This document shows, in pieces, positions 22,301 to 33,789 of a DNA stretch of 64,000 nt. The notes under the pieces are model-generated. The model did not search any database, was not told the DNA's origin, and saw nothing but the letters and a program-made list of their open reading frames with translations. The stretch comes from Thermothielavioides terrestris NRRL 8126 (taxonomy: Eukaryota; Ascomycota; Sordariomycetes; Sordariales; Chaetomiaceae). The stretch lies in assembly GCF_000226115.1 (NCBI RefSeq), contig NC_016459.1:2961501-3025500 (forward strand). Reading direction: 5' to 3'. A program made the translations under genes and the position numbers. The stretch's first letter is position 1; each line of letters starts with the position of its first letter.

Positions 22301-25300
22301 CCGACGAAACCTCGCAGTTCAATGGCGAGGACAAGAGCGAGAAGGACACGGCCAAGAGCAAGATTGACGACCTGCCCTTCTACTGCATCGGTTTCAAGTC
22401 GTCCGCGCCCGAGTACACCTTGAGAACCCGCATTTGGGCTTCGCTCCGCTTCCAGACCCTGTACCGCACCGTCTCCGGCTTCATGAACTACAGCCGCGCC
22501 ATCAAGCTCCTTTACCGCGTCGAGAACCCCGAGGTCGTCCAGATGTTCGGCGGCAACTCGGACAAGCTCGAGCGCGAGCTGGAGCGCATGGCCCGTCGCA
22601 AGTTTAAGCTGATCATCTCGATGCAGCGCTTCGCCAAGTTCAAGAAGGAGGAAATGGAGAACGCCGAGTTCTTGCTCCGCGCCTACCCGGATCTCCAGAT
22701 TGCGTACCTCGACGAGGAGCCGCCTGTTACGGAAGGCGGGGAGCCGCGTCTCTACTCGGCTCTCATCGACGGCCACTCGGAGATCATGGAGAACGGCATG
22801 CGGCGGCCCAAGTTCCGCATCCAGCTCTCCGGTAACCCGATTCTCGGTGACGGCAAATCCGACAACCAGAACCACGCGCTCATCTTCTACCGCGGCGAGT
22901 ACATCCAGCTCATCGACGCGAACCAGGACAATTACCTCGAGGAGTGCCTCAAGATCCGCAGCGTGCTTGCCGAGTTCGAGGAGATGAAGACGGACAACGT
23001 CTCGCCTTACACTCCTGGCGTCAAGAACCCCACCCGCGCCCCGGTCGCCATCCTGGGCGCTCGTGAATACATCTTCTCTGAGAACATTGGTATCCTCGGT
23101 GATGTCGCCGCCGGCAAGGAGCAGACGTTCGGTACGCTCTTCGCGAGAACGCTCGCCCAGATTGGCGGCAAACTCCACTACGGTCACCCCGATTTCCTCA
23201 ACGGCGTGTTCATGACGACGCGCGGCGGTGTGTCCAAGGCGCAGAAGGGTCTCCATCTCAACGAAGATATCTACGCCGGCATGAACGCTCTCCTGCGTGG
23301 CGGCCGCATCAAGCACTGCGAATACTACCAGTGCGGCAAGGGTCGTGATCTCGGTTTCGGCTCCATTCTCAACTTCACCACCAAGATCGGGACAGGCATG
23401 GGAGAGCAGATGCTGTCAAGAGAATATTACTACCTCGGGACGCAGCTGCCGCTCGACCGCTTCCTCTCGTTCTATTACGCCCATCCTGGCTTCCACATCA
23501 ACAACATGTTCATCATGCTGTCGGTCCAGCTCTTCATGATCTGCCTCCTCCAGATTGGCGCTCTGCGGCACGAAACCATTCCCTGCAACTACAACCGCGA
23601 CGTGCCCATCACCGATCCCATGTTCCCCACGGGCTGTGCGAACACCGATGCTCTCATGGATTGGGTCTACCGCAGTGTCCTGTCGATCTTCTTCGTCTTT
23701 TTCCTCTCGTACGTGCCCCTGGTCGTCCAGGAACTGATGGAGCGCGGCGTGTGGCGCGCGGTGACCCGTCTCGGCAAGCAGATCTGCTCCTTTTCGCCCT
23801 TGTTTGAGGTTTTCGTCTGCCAAATCTACGCCAACTCGGTGCAGCAAGACATCACCTTTGGAGGCGCCCGATACATCGCTACCGGACGTGGCTTCGCTAC
23901 GGCCCGCATTCCGTTCGGCGTGCTCTACTCGCGTTTCGCCGGGCCGTCTATCTACTTTGGCGCCCGTATGTTGATGATGCTGCTCTTTGCCACACTCACC
24001 GTCTGGCAGGCGGCCCTCGTCTACTTCTGGGTCTCGTTGCTGGCCCTGGTCGTGTCGCCGTTCCTCTTCAACCCTCACCAGTTTGCGTGGACCGATTTCT
24101 TTATCGACTATCGCAACTACCTCCGCTGGCTGTCACGCGGCAACTCGCGATCGCACGCCTCGTCGTGGATCGCCTTCTGCCGCCTCTCTCGTACTCGGAT
24201 CACGGGCTACAAGCGCAAGAACCTGGGAGATCCCTCCGCCAAGATGTCGGGTGATGTTTCCCGCGCCGCTCTAACCAACATGTTCTGGGCCGAGATCCTC
24301 TCGCCGCTTTGCCTCGTCGCGGTAACGTTGATCCCTTACCTGTTCATCAACGCGCGGACCGGTGTCCACGCCAACGATCCGAGCGCCAAGGCGACGGCCT
24401 CTCTTCTTCGCGTTGCCATTGTCGCCTTCGCACCCATCGGTATCAACGCTGGTGCCTTGGCCGTCTTCTTCGCCATGGCCTGCTTCATGGGCCCGGTCCT
24501 GAGCATGTGCTGCAAGAGGTTCGGCGCTGTTCTCGCCGCCATCGCGCACGGAATTGCCGTCGTTGTGATGCTCCTCTTCTTCGAGGCCTTGTTTTTCCTC
24601 GAGCATTTCAACTTCACCAAGACGCTTATCGGCATGATCGCGGTTGTCGCCATCCAGCGCTTCATCTTCAAGTTGATCATCACGCTGGCGCTCACCAGAG
24701 AGTTCAAGACGGACCAGTCCAACATCGCCTTCTGGACGGGCAAATGGTATTCGATGGGCTGGCACTCGATGTCGCAGCCGGCACGTGAATACCTGTGCAA
24801 GATCACCGAGCTGAGCATGTTTGCTGCCGATTTCATTCTCGGCCACATCCTTCTGTTCCTCATGCTGCCCATCATCCTGATCCCGCAGGTTGACAAGCTG
24901 CACTCGATGATGCTCTTCTGGCTTCGTCCAAGGTACGTTCCTCCGCATTCTTTTTCTTCCCAGACCGCGCCGTGAGACGGGGCCGTGTATGGCTGACAAA
25001 AGCACACCTCTCCAGCCGGCAAATTCGCCCGCCGATCTATTCGATGAAGCAGACCAAGCTCCGGCGGAGACGTGTCATCCGCTACTCTATCCTCTACTTC
25101 GTCATGCTTGTCGTTTTCGTCGCCCTCATTATCGGCCCAGCCCTCGCCGGCAAGTACGTGCCGAACAGCGCCTATAGCTTCTTCAGCGGCAACCTCGCCG
25201 CCCTGGTGCAGCCCATCGACAAGTCGAACAACGATACGCGGGGCACCCTCCAGACCGGCACCGCCGTCGGGGCGTCGTCGGCGCCAACCCAGACCGCGGG

Positions 25301-25328
25301 TGCTGGCAGGTTGCTTTTGCTTTACTAG
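19399..25328 (+). CDS. FKS1: 1,3-beta-glucan synthase catalytic subunit (FKS1/GLS)
   Basis: Plasma-membrane enzyme (glycosyltransferase family 48) that makes cell-wall 1,3-beta-glucan from UDP-glucose; in this family Rho1-GTP activates it and echinocandins inhibit it. Three exons: 19399-19580, 19641-24932 and 25016-25328, giving 1928 aa, normal for filamentous fungi. The N-terminus is a Tyr/Gln/His/Gly-rich cytosolic tail with repeated YYD and GYY units. The FKS1 N-terminal domain starts near [11 protein letters not shown]. One membrane block surrounds residues encoded at 20930-21800, the large cytosolic catalytic domain follows (22000-23450, with [20 protein letters not shown] and [20 protein letters not shown]), and a second membrane block runs to the end. 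The last exon adds a basic RRRR segment and one more membrane helix. Confidence 0.97.
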
Positions 25329-26735
25329 GCTGGGAGGAGGCACAAGGTGGAATAGAGAGGAGGGGGTGGGGGTGGGTGTTTTTGTACACTGTTTAATCAG
25401 GTCGGCCAGCTAGTCATGCCCCAGGCTACTCGGATCTTGCAAGAGGATACACTGCACAAGCGCCATGACGGTTTTTGTGTTTTCCTTTCCCTTTTTACTC
25501 CTTCTCTTTTTATTGTGTCTCTTGGGAACAGAAATTCGGAGGCAGGCGGCAGGTGGGGCTTCGTAAACTAACTAACTGACTGCTTGTACTGTATCTCGGT
25601 GTCTTGTGTATCGGCTCTCCTAGTCACGCTTGTCTCTTTGTCTCTTGTTTCTTGGTCTGTCGCCGGGTGGGGTGGTTGGGGTTGTGGCTCCGAGGTAATG
25701 CATTGGCACAGTGAATTGCTACAGTTATTTTATTTACCTAGTTCATTGACTCTCTCTGCTTTCCGTCTCCACCCTTGTTCCTGCGGATCCGGCTATTGTC
25801 TTGTCTTGAGCCTCGAGTCAGGCATAGCTGGCTTCTTTCTTCTTGTGCTCTGTGTGGTGCTTGCTTGTGTCGTGGGGGATTGTGCTGGTCGTGTGGATTC
25901 ATGGCCGGAAGGGTCGGGAAGGAGGTGTTTGGGGGGAGAGGGGGAGGGGGGTTTGTTAGTAGCTCGCTCAGGCGAGGTGAGGACTTTAATGGGAGCGTCG
26001 TGGTTCAATGAGAGTGATGACTAGTGTCTAGTGTCGTGCGCTGCGGTCGGTCTGTGGGATGTGGTTGATTTGTGTTGTGTCCTTGACGCGCTTCGTCTGG
26101 CTGTGGAAGTCCAGTGTAAGGTGAGCGTTATTTACCTCTGGGTTGTTCCATGGTATGAGGATGGCCAGAGCAACAGGTCTGCGGATCGAGGTCGCTTGGC
26201 TTGACGAGTGAACTGGATTGTGGATTTGTAAATTGGCTGAAGGAGAACGATTGAAGAAACGCGGATGCGGCAACGGGAGCTGGAGCTTTCTAGCCGCTCT
26301 TCTCCCTCAATTAGCCAACATTCCACTCCTTTGGCGTCCTTTGCACTTCTTTCCACACTGTTGAATTCGATGCTCTGTTGTTGCCAAACCGCTCGTCAGT
26401 TCCAGCTCGACTCCCAATGGAGGCCTGCGGCCCTGCCAAGACCTGTGGGGCAATCCCCGGTGGTCATGGCATGAATCCACACTGTCGAGTTCCCCTGAAA
26501 AATTGTGGAACAGGGCGGCCATGCAGCGGTCCTTCCAATCCCGCCAGCTCGCTTCCAGGTTACAGTCCCGGAACTCCCGTTCTCCCGGGCAGTTTGGAAT
26601 TTGGGAACCAGTTCGAGTCCCGTCCACTTCGCGCCGCGTCCAACTGCCTCTGCCTCCACCTCCGATGCACACTGCCTGCTGATGCCGTACGCTACGCATT
26701 CAAGACCGAGATAGACGCGCCCCAACCCTTCGAAC
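25329..26735. other. Intergenic region FKS1/LCB1
   Basis: Probably the FKS1 3' UTR (T-rich near 25470-25520) followed by the LCB1 promoter and leader. Open frames here show no domain. No RNA gene was seen. Confidence 0.5.
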
Positions 26736-28557
26736 ATGGATCTGCACGAGGTGCAGTCGCACCTCCATGAATGGCTCCAGGAGGCCGCCGTCGCCTTCCA
26801 GAAGGTGCCCGGCTCGGCCGTCCTCATCCGCTACGTCCGCTCGAGCTACCAGAACGACCCCGTGCGCTCCGCGATCGAGCTGGTGCTGTTCATTTTCTTC
26901 ATCCGCTACCTCCTGTCGCCGAGCTACTCGACGTCGAAGCAGAACTACGTCAAGTTTACCGAGGCTGTGAGTCTACTGGCCCTCGGAAGGACGCGCAGGA
27001 AAAGAAAAGGGGCTGACGGGAACGGCGATAGGAAATCGACGAGCTGGTAGAGGAATGGACGCCCGAGCCATTGGTGGCCGCGCCGACCGCACAGGCCGAG
27101 GCAGACTTGGAGAAGGTGCCTGTGATCGTTGGGTAAGCTGGAGAGAGTGAGCCAACCTGGCGGAAGCTGGCCGGAACGCTGACAAGACAAAACAGCCCTA
27201 CCGGCCCCAAATCGAGGCTCGCTAACGGCAAGACGGTCACGAACCTCGCGTCGTACAACTTCTACAACTTCAACGCCAACGAGCAGATCAAGGAGAAGGC
27301 CATCCAGACCCTGCGTGTCTACGGCGTCGGCCCCTGCGGCCCGCCTAATTTCTACGCCACGCAGGACGTGCACATGAAGCTCGAAGCCGACATCGCCTCG
27401 TACTTGGGCACCGAGGGGTGCATCATCTATGCGCACGCCTTCTCGACCATCACCAGCGTGATCCCGACGTTCTGCAAGAGAGGGGACATCATCGTTGCCG
27501 ACAGGGGCGTCAACTACTCGATCCGGCGCGGCATTGAGGTGTCGCGGAGCACCATCAAGTGGTACAACCATAATGACCTGGAGGATCTGGAGAGGGTGAT
27601 GCGCAAGATCGTGCAGGAGCAGGCTGGCAAGAAGCTGACGCGCCGCTTTATCGTGACCGAGGGGCTGTTCGAGATGACGGGCGACATGAATGACCTGCCG
27701 AAGCTGGTGCGTCTGTCCCCAACGGAGTAACGAAAAGGGTCGCATGCTGACCACCAGCAGCTCGAGCTTAAGGAGAAGTACAAGTTCCGCATCATCCTCG
27801 ACGAGAGCTCTTCCTTCGGCGTGCTCGGCCGCACCGGCCGCGGGTTGACCGAGGCGCAAAACGTGGATCCCACGCAAGTCGACATGATCGTGGGGTCCCT
27901 CGCCGGCCCGCTCTGCGCCGGTGGCGGCTTTTGCGCGGGGAGCCGGGCCATGGTGGAGCACCAGCGCATCACATCGACCGCGTACACCTTCTCGGCTGCC
28001 CTGCCCGCTATGCTCGCCGTCACGGCCAGCGAGAGCCTGAACCTGCTACAGTCGAACCCCGAGATCCTGCAGCAGTGCCGCGAGAACATCCGGCTCATGC
28101 GCGCCCAGCTCGACCCCCGGAGCGACTGGGTGACGTGCACCAGTGCGCCGGAGAATCCTGTCATGATCTTGGTGCTGAAGCCCGAGGTTGTCAAGGCTCG
28201 GAGGCTGAGCATCGAGGACCAGGAGCGGCTGTTGCAGGAGTGCGTCGACGAGGTAAGCTCTCTTCGCCGTTCCCCTTTCCGTCCCCCGACCAGAAAGTCC
28301 AAACTTCAGCTGACACGCCGCCCTCCCGAAAGGCGCTCGCCAACGGCGTGCTCATCACCAAGCTCAAATGCGCACCAGTTTCGAACCACACCAGCATCAA
28401 GGACGGCGTCTGGACGGTCACCCCGGCGCTGAAGGTGTGCGTCTCGTCCGGGCTGTCCAAAAAGGACGTCGAGAAGGCCGGCGTCACTATCCGGCACGCC
28501 GTCACCAAGGTTATGACGCGCAAGACGAATAACAAGCTCAACCTGCCGGCTGCGTGA
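26736..28557 (+). CDS. LCB1: Serine palmitoyltransferase subunit 1 (LCB1)
   Basis: Non-catalytic subunit of the ER enzyme that condenses serine with palmitoyl-CoA, the first step of sphingolipid synthesis. Five exons: 26736-26966, 27032-27132, 27196-27706, 27761-28252 and 28333-28557, giving 519 aa. A membrane helix lies at about residues 46-62 (IELVLFIFFIRYLL). The aminotransferase fold is complete: LASYNFYNFN, YGVGPCGPPNFYATQDVHM, RGVNYSIRRGIEVSRST, ILDESSSFGVLGRTGRG. At the position of the PLP-binding lysine in LCB2 the sequence is GSLAGPLCAGGGFCAGS, without lysine, as expected for LCB1. The acceptor of exon 4 is ambiguous by one CAG codon. Confidence 0.95.
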
Positions 28558-28926
28558 GGCGGGACACAGACCGGCAGGTCGGACAGAGGCTTCCTGCGGC
28601 TGTTATATGCGGATGTCTATGTGGTATGCGGATAGATAGAGGGCGTTGGATGGATGGGTTGGTACTGAGTGCGACGCTTCCACGGCATAGTCTCTGTGGC
28701 AGAGGCTGCAAGTAATAATCTAATGTGAATAGACGAGCGAGGAGCCAGTAATGGTTCGGTGGCATTACAGCATCTGTCGCCGTAGGCACCTCTGCTGCGT
28801 ACATCTGACGTTGAAGTTGGCAGCCAAGTGGTTTGTAGTGAAGTATCAGGTTTTCACCAGGCGACATAACATCAAAAGGGTATCCAGAACGGACAAGCAC
28901 CACCCAATGCCATCATGAGCCCGCCT
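28558..28926. other. Convergent intergenic region
   Basis: Between the stops of LCB1 and the permease gene; presumably 3' UTRs. Nothing else was seen. Confidence 0.5.
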
Positions 28927-30877
28927 CTAAGCCATCTTACCTCCCTTCACCTCTCCACACTCTCCCAACGTCCCCATCTCGACGCCCGCAGCGGGAGCAG
29001 AAGTAGCAGCAGCACCCTCCGACCCAGCCACTTCCACACCACCCATATCCCCGTCCTCCAACTCCGCCGGCAGACTCAAATTCAGCACCACGCACACGGC
29101 GGCCGTGACGGCGAAGCCGGTCTCCATGACGAGGCTGATGGCGTCGAGGAAGCCGCGCAGGGCGCGGTTGTCGTCGCCGACGGCCGCGAACACGCGGTCG
29201 AAGTAGGTCGGCACGAGCGTGGCGCCGTAGCCGAGCGCCAGGCCGGCGGTCAGCACGAAGCGGCTGCGGCGCGTGAAGGGCACGCCGCGGGCGACGATGG
29301 CCATGCCCGAGACCGCGACGGCCGTGAAGAGGAAGGTCGTCATGCCGCCCAGCACGGCCGACGGGATGGCCACCAGCGCTGCCGCGAGTTTGGTGAAGAT
29401 TCCTGCGAGCAGGAGGAAGAGGCTGGGTGGTTGGGGCTGGTTAGTAAAAGGGTTTGGGGGAAAAAAAGAAAGGAGGGGGGAGGAATGAGGGATGGGGAAA
29501 CACACCAGCAGCAGTAACCGGCAGAACGGTTCGCGCAGCGGGTCAGCGCGATGACGCCATTGTTCTGCGCGAAGGTGGTCACGGGCGTGATGGTGGCGAG
29601 GGCGGCGAGGGTGCCGTTGATGCCGTCGGCGAGCACGCCGCCCTGGATGCGGCTCTCGTAGAGCGCGCCGGAAACCTCGAGCCGCGACACGTCGCAGGTG
29701 GCCGTGATGTCGCCGACGGCCTCGCAGGCGCAGATGACGAAGACGGCCAGCAGCGGCAGCACCAGCGGGCCGTAGACCGACAGCCGGAACGTGTGCACCC
29801 ACACGAACGACACCGCCGGCGCGCTGTCAATGCCCGACCGGTCAAAGTACCCGCACGCCGCGGCGATGATGCAGCCCGTCAGTAGGCCGATCACCACGCT
29901 GGTCGACTTCATCAGCGGCGAGCCGAAGCGCTCGCAGAGGATGATGGTGAGGAAGACGGAGAAGCCGAGGCCTGGCAGGGAGCGTGTTAGTCCTTCAGAT
30001 ATCAAAGGGCAAACCCTGGTCAAAGGGGTGAAGGCAGTAGAAACTCACCAAGAAACTCGGGCGACCCCCAAGGGAGGGCATGCGGCGCGGCGACGTTGGG
30101 ACACAGCGCGTAGAAGTCAGTCGGGCTCGCATCGGAGCAGGAGCCGCTGCCGCCAGCCCAGTCCTTGAAGCCGGAGGAGATCAGGCTGATGCCGATCAGC
30201 ATGACCGTGGGCCCCGTCACGATGGGCGGGAAGATGCGCAGGATGATCCTGGGCGGCATGAAGGAGATGAGGATCTCGAGCAGCGAGCAGACGGCGGCCG
30301 TGCCCAGCACGGCCCCGTAGGCGTCCGGGCAGGGCAGCGGCGTGCCGTCCTCGGCCGTGGGGCAGAAGCCGTTGGCGTACATCTGGCGGAAGGCGCCTGA
30401 GGCGACGGGGATGATGGCGAACGAGATGCCGACCACGGAGAGGAGGCCGGTGCCGACGTAGTACGGCGTCTTGAGGATGCGGAAGCGGGTGATCTGGATG
30501 GCCGACAGGAGGCCCGACACGATCAGGGCGGTCGACACGAGGTACTGCGTCTGCTCCGCGTCCAGGTTGACGCCGCCGGCGCCGGCCATGATGAGCGGCG
30601 GGGTGATGATGCCGGCCAGCATGGCGAGCGCGTGCTGGAAGCCGAGCACCAGGGCCAGCACCACGGGCATGCGGTCGTTGAGGCCGAAGAAGGGCGGCGG
30701 CTTCTCGGCCTTCTTCATGAAGGGCAGGTTGGGCCGGAAGAGGAAGGCATAGTCGTAGTTGCCCACGAGGCCCTCCTTCGTGAAGAACGTTCTCTTCACG
30801 CCGCGCAGTCGGTCGGCGAGTGTCCGCTTTGGAGGCCGGTCGGGCACGATCTGGGACGAGCCTTGGTCTTCATCCAT
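28927..30877 (-). CDS. Uric acid/xanthine permease, NAT/NCS2 family (UapA-like)
   Basis: Plasma-membrane purine:H+ symporter of the nucleobase-ascorbate transporter family. Three exons on the minus strand: 30877-30049, 29971-29506 and 29422-28927, giving 596 aa. The ATG at 30877 (MDEDQGSSQIVP) is the first methionine; only a TTG precedes it. The NAT signature QNNGVIALTRC begins at about residue 412, and CACEAVGD supplies the substrate-binding Glu near 360, matching UapA Glu356 and Gln408. The preceding block ESRIQGGVLADGINGT is also typical of the family. Joining exons 2 and 3 restores GYCCCLFLLLAGIFTKLAA. The usual 14 membrane segments are visible. Specificity for urate/xanthine rather than another purine is inferred from these residues. 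Confidence 0.92.
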
Positions 30878-31812
30878 GGCGGCCAAGGGATGCTGATGCC
30901 AGGCCGTCGCTGTAGGTCACCGAGCCAGGGTCAAGAAGGAGCAGCGAAGGAAGATGGCCCCGGTCCGCTGTGTTCTGCAAGCTGCTCACCCGGTTCATCC
31001 GACCAGGAATTAATATTAGAACCAATTGGGAGAGCAGCCGAGAGTCAACAGCTGAAATTGATCTCCCGACTCAAGGCAGGCGGTTGAGCAGGTGGCGAGC
31101 GGCCCCTGACCCGACTTTTACACGCGCACGCGAGCCGCTGGCGCGATCAGGGCCAGAAGAGTTCTGGCTTATCTTGGATTATCTCGGGGTGCTCCACAGC
31201 TGAACTGGATCCCACAGCAGAACCAAGCTGTGGATCCGAGCAGTCCACAGGCGATAAGCCCCGGTTACACTACGTTACAGTACAGATACACCAGGAGCGG
31301 ACATGGTGGCCCTGTCGTGACACCCCTGGCGGTTTCTGTCCTCGCTGGAAATATCGTGGAAATGACGGACACTAACCGTAACCGCAGGCAGCATACAAGT
31401 AAGTTATCAACCAAGGGCTTTCTCCCCACAATGGCATCCAATATTTCGCTCATTGCTATGACCAGTGAGCGATAGCGATACGGGAGATGCCCACTTAGCC
31501 TTCTGGGCCTGATACGAAACCGCCGAGAGCATCGTGGGGTTAGATCCAGGCCCCAGGACCCGACAAATCGGTCAAGGTAGGCGGGGGTGCCGCAGACTGG
31601 GGGTCAGATGTTGCGGTACTCGGTGCAGTCCACCGCAATGCATATGCGTGAAGCGTGGGGGTCACGACCCCTGACATCAGGACGCGTGACAGGCGCCGAC
31701 AGCCAACTGCTCGGTATATTGACACTGGCGCACGGTCGACAGCAATGGCGGCACATCTCCGCCGTCGGGCATGGCATCGAGCCCGCCAGAACAGCGTCTT
31801 CCCCGGACGGCC
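30878..31812. other. Intergenic region upstream of the permease gene
   Basis: Upstream of the purine permease (minus) and downstream of the TPR-SET gene (minus). No gene was recognised. Confidence 0.5.
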
Positions 31813-33789
31813 CTACCGTCGCGGGGTTGCTATGGCCAGCCACTCCTGGATCGTCCTCGCCGCCAGCCTCGGCAGCCCTTTATACCTCTGAGCATCATAC
31901 GTCTCCTCAATGGCCTTAGCCAGCCGCTGCGCCCTCACCACGGCGCGCCGGTTCGCCCCGGCAGGCCTCTCCCTCGCCACGAAGGCATCCACCTCGGCGA
32001 TCAGCTCGCGGCGGCGCCTCCTTACCGCGGGCGGGTCCTCGCGCTCGACGACGCACAGCTCGCACGCGCAGTCGAACCCCCAGGTGCGGGCGAGCGCCTC
32101 GCGGCGGGCGTCGTAGTCGCCCGACTCGTCGTACGCGTGGAAGATCTCGTCGCCGCGCGCGATGCGCCGCGCCGCCCGCAGCACCATCAGGTCGCCCACG
32201 AACTCCTTGCGCGCGTTGGCCGCGCACGAGTGGTTCCCCAGCGCCGCCCGCAGCCACAGGCCCGTGCTCGCGTTGCGCGCGCCCTCCGCGTCCCCGAATT
32301 GGCTGCCCGGCCCGAAGGCGTTGCGCGAGACGATGTCGTGCACGCGGAAAGTGTCGATGGCTGGGCCGTCGTCTGCGGTGGTGGTGTTGGTGGCAGTGTT
32401 GGTGGTGGGAACACCGGGCCAGTCGCCGTAGAGGTTCATGACGGCGGCGGTCTGGGAGGGGTTGTTGAGCAGCTTGTGGACGACGGCGCGGGTGAGGCCG
32501 ACGGGCGAGACGCGGATGCGGTCGTCGCGCACGTCGTACGTGATGGCGGTCAGCACGTCGCTCTCGAAGCCCCAGACGACGCAGAAGGCTTTCTCGATGA
32601 AGATGATGTCGCCCTCGGGGATGTCGCGCGTCGCGAACAGGCCGCGGCCGCGGCCCGGGCTGTCTTTGATGGTGGTGTTGGCGACGAAGCTGGCCGCGTC
32701 GGCGCGGGGGCGGGCGCGGGACAGACCGGCCCGGATCTTGCTGAGATCATGCGTCCCGGCTTCCTGCTCACGCAGACGCAGGTCTATCTTGCGGAGGATT
32801 GCGCTGGTCTCCTTGGAGCTGATGTCCGGGGTGAGCTTGAGTCGCCGCTCGAATAGCTCCTTGGCCTCGCGGTACTTGCCGAGGTTGTATGCCGCTGTCC
32901 CGGCGCGGAAGAGGGCTTTGCTATCCAGCTCTTTGGATCGCTGGTCGTCGTCTCGGCCAATGAGCGAGGCTTTCGCGTCGGCTTCTGCTTCGTCGAATTG
33001 GCTGAGGAGGAGGTTGACATGCGCCCGGTTCCGAGAGAGATCCCGGGCCAGATCGGGGTTCGCGTTGTGCACGACATCTTGCCGGGCGATTCTTAGACCC
33101 TCGGTATATTTTGCGTGAGCCAGCGGTAGGTTCTGCTTCTCCAGCGCTGCATTGCCCTCATCTTTGCAGCGCTTCGCCATCTTCTCGGCCGCTGCAACAT
33201 CTGATACTTCCGCATCCGTCCCCGTGACGACCACCAGGTCAGAGGGATGGTCAACCCGAAGCGTAGGTTCGCCATCATCTGTGAGAGTGAAATACGGCTC
33301 CTTGAGTATAAAAACGGCTCCCGGCGTTTCCAGGACTTCCCTGCCGTGGCGGCGCTTGTGCAAGCAGATCTCGAGGCGTTCGATCTCCTCACCGGCCTCG
33401 TCCTGCACCATCGCCCACGACCTGGCTGCCAGTGTCACCACGGGGCTGGCACGCTTGACGGTGAGCCGGTAGCCACGGTGGTGGGTTTCCATTCGAAGGT
33501 CGCCCAACTTCATCGGCTGCAGGTCCTTCAGGGGGACGACACAGGGCGGATACGGCTGGCCTACTCCGATGGCGGGCATTGTAGCTGCCTGCGACGGTCC
33601 CATGTCGGCCATATCGGCCATGAGAGACGCGCCGGTAGCGTTTCTGATAGCCGATTTGGCATCTCGCGGCTCCCGCGCCTGGCCGGCGGCTGCATTGCAT
33701 TTCTTCACCCGCTCCTTGACCGTGTTCCGGATGCGCTCCGCCTCTTGCTCGGTCAAGAAGACGGTATTGCCGCTTCTCTGAGCCGCCAT
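31813..33789 (-). CDS. TPR and SET domain protein (SMYD/Set5-like methyltransferase)
   Basis: Single-exon gene of 658 aa, predicted protein-lysine methyltransferase. TPR-like helices occupy about residues 205-330 (AEKMAKRCKDEGNAALEKQN, then ALFRAGTAAYNLGKYREAKE). The SET domain begins near residue 366 (DSPGRGRGLFATRDIPEGD), includes the cofactor-binding NHSC at 519-522 and the GDEIFHAYDE motif, and ends with a post-SET CACELC at about 574-579. The substrate-side residue pattern is AANA where many SET proteins have xPNA. The MYND zinc finger of SMYD proteins was not seen. The start at 33789 is the only ATG in good context at the 5' end. The target protein cannot be read from the sequence. Confidence 0.88.
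   Translation of the reverse strand: MAAQRSGNTVFLTEQEAERIRNTVKERVKKCNAAAGQAREPRDAKSAIRNATGASLMADMADMGPSQAATMPAIGVGQPYPPCVVPLKDLQPMKLGDLRMETHHRGYRLTVKRASPVVTLAARSWAMVQDEAGEEIERLEICLHKRRHGREVLETPGAVFILKEPYFTLTDDGEPTLRVDHPSDLVVVTGTDAEVSDVAAAEKMAKRCKDEGNAALEKQNLPLAHAKYTEGLRIARQDVVHNANPDLARDLSRNRAHVNLLLSQFDEAEADAKASLIGRDDDQRSKELDSKALFRAGTAAYNLGKYREAKELFERRLKLTPDISSKETSAILRKIDLRLREQEAGTHDLSKIRAGLSRARPRADAASFVANTTIKDSPGRGRGLFATRDIPEGDIIFIEKAFCVVWGFESDVLTAITYDVRDDRIRVSPVGLTRAVVHKLLNNPSQTAAVMNLYGDWPGVPTTNTATNTTTADDGPAIDTFRVHDIVSRNAFGPGSQFGDAEGARNASTGLWLRAALGNHSCAANARKEFVGDLMVLRAARRIARGDEIFHAYDESGDYDARREALARTWGFDCACELCVVEREDPPAVRRRRRELIAEVDAFVARERPAGANRRAVVRAQRLAKAIEETYDAQRYKGLPRLAARTIQEWLAIATPRR

Noticed and set aside
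19102..23316. 1404-codon open frame on the minus strand
   Set aside because: It is antisense to FKS1, whose protein is clearly conserved. The frame is open because of GC-rich third positions; its product is a Val/Leu/Asp-rich string without domains.
26945..27961. 338-codon minus-strand frame
   Set aside because: Antisense to LCB1 and runs across its introns.
31771..32856. 361-codon plus-strand frame
   Set aside because: Antisense to the TPR-SET gene with no domain.
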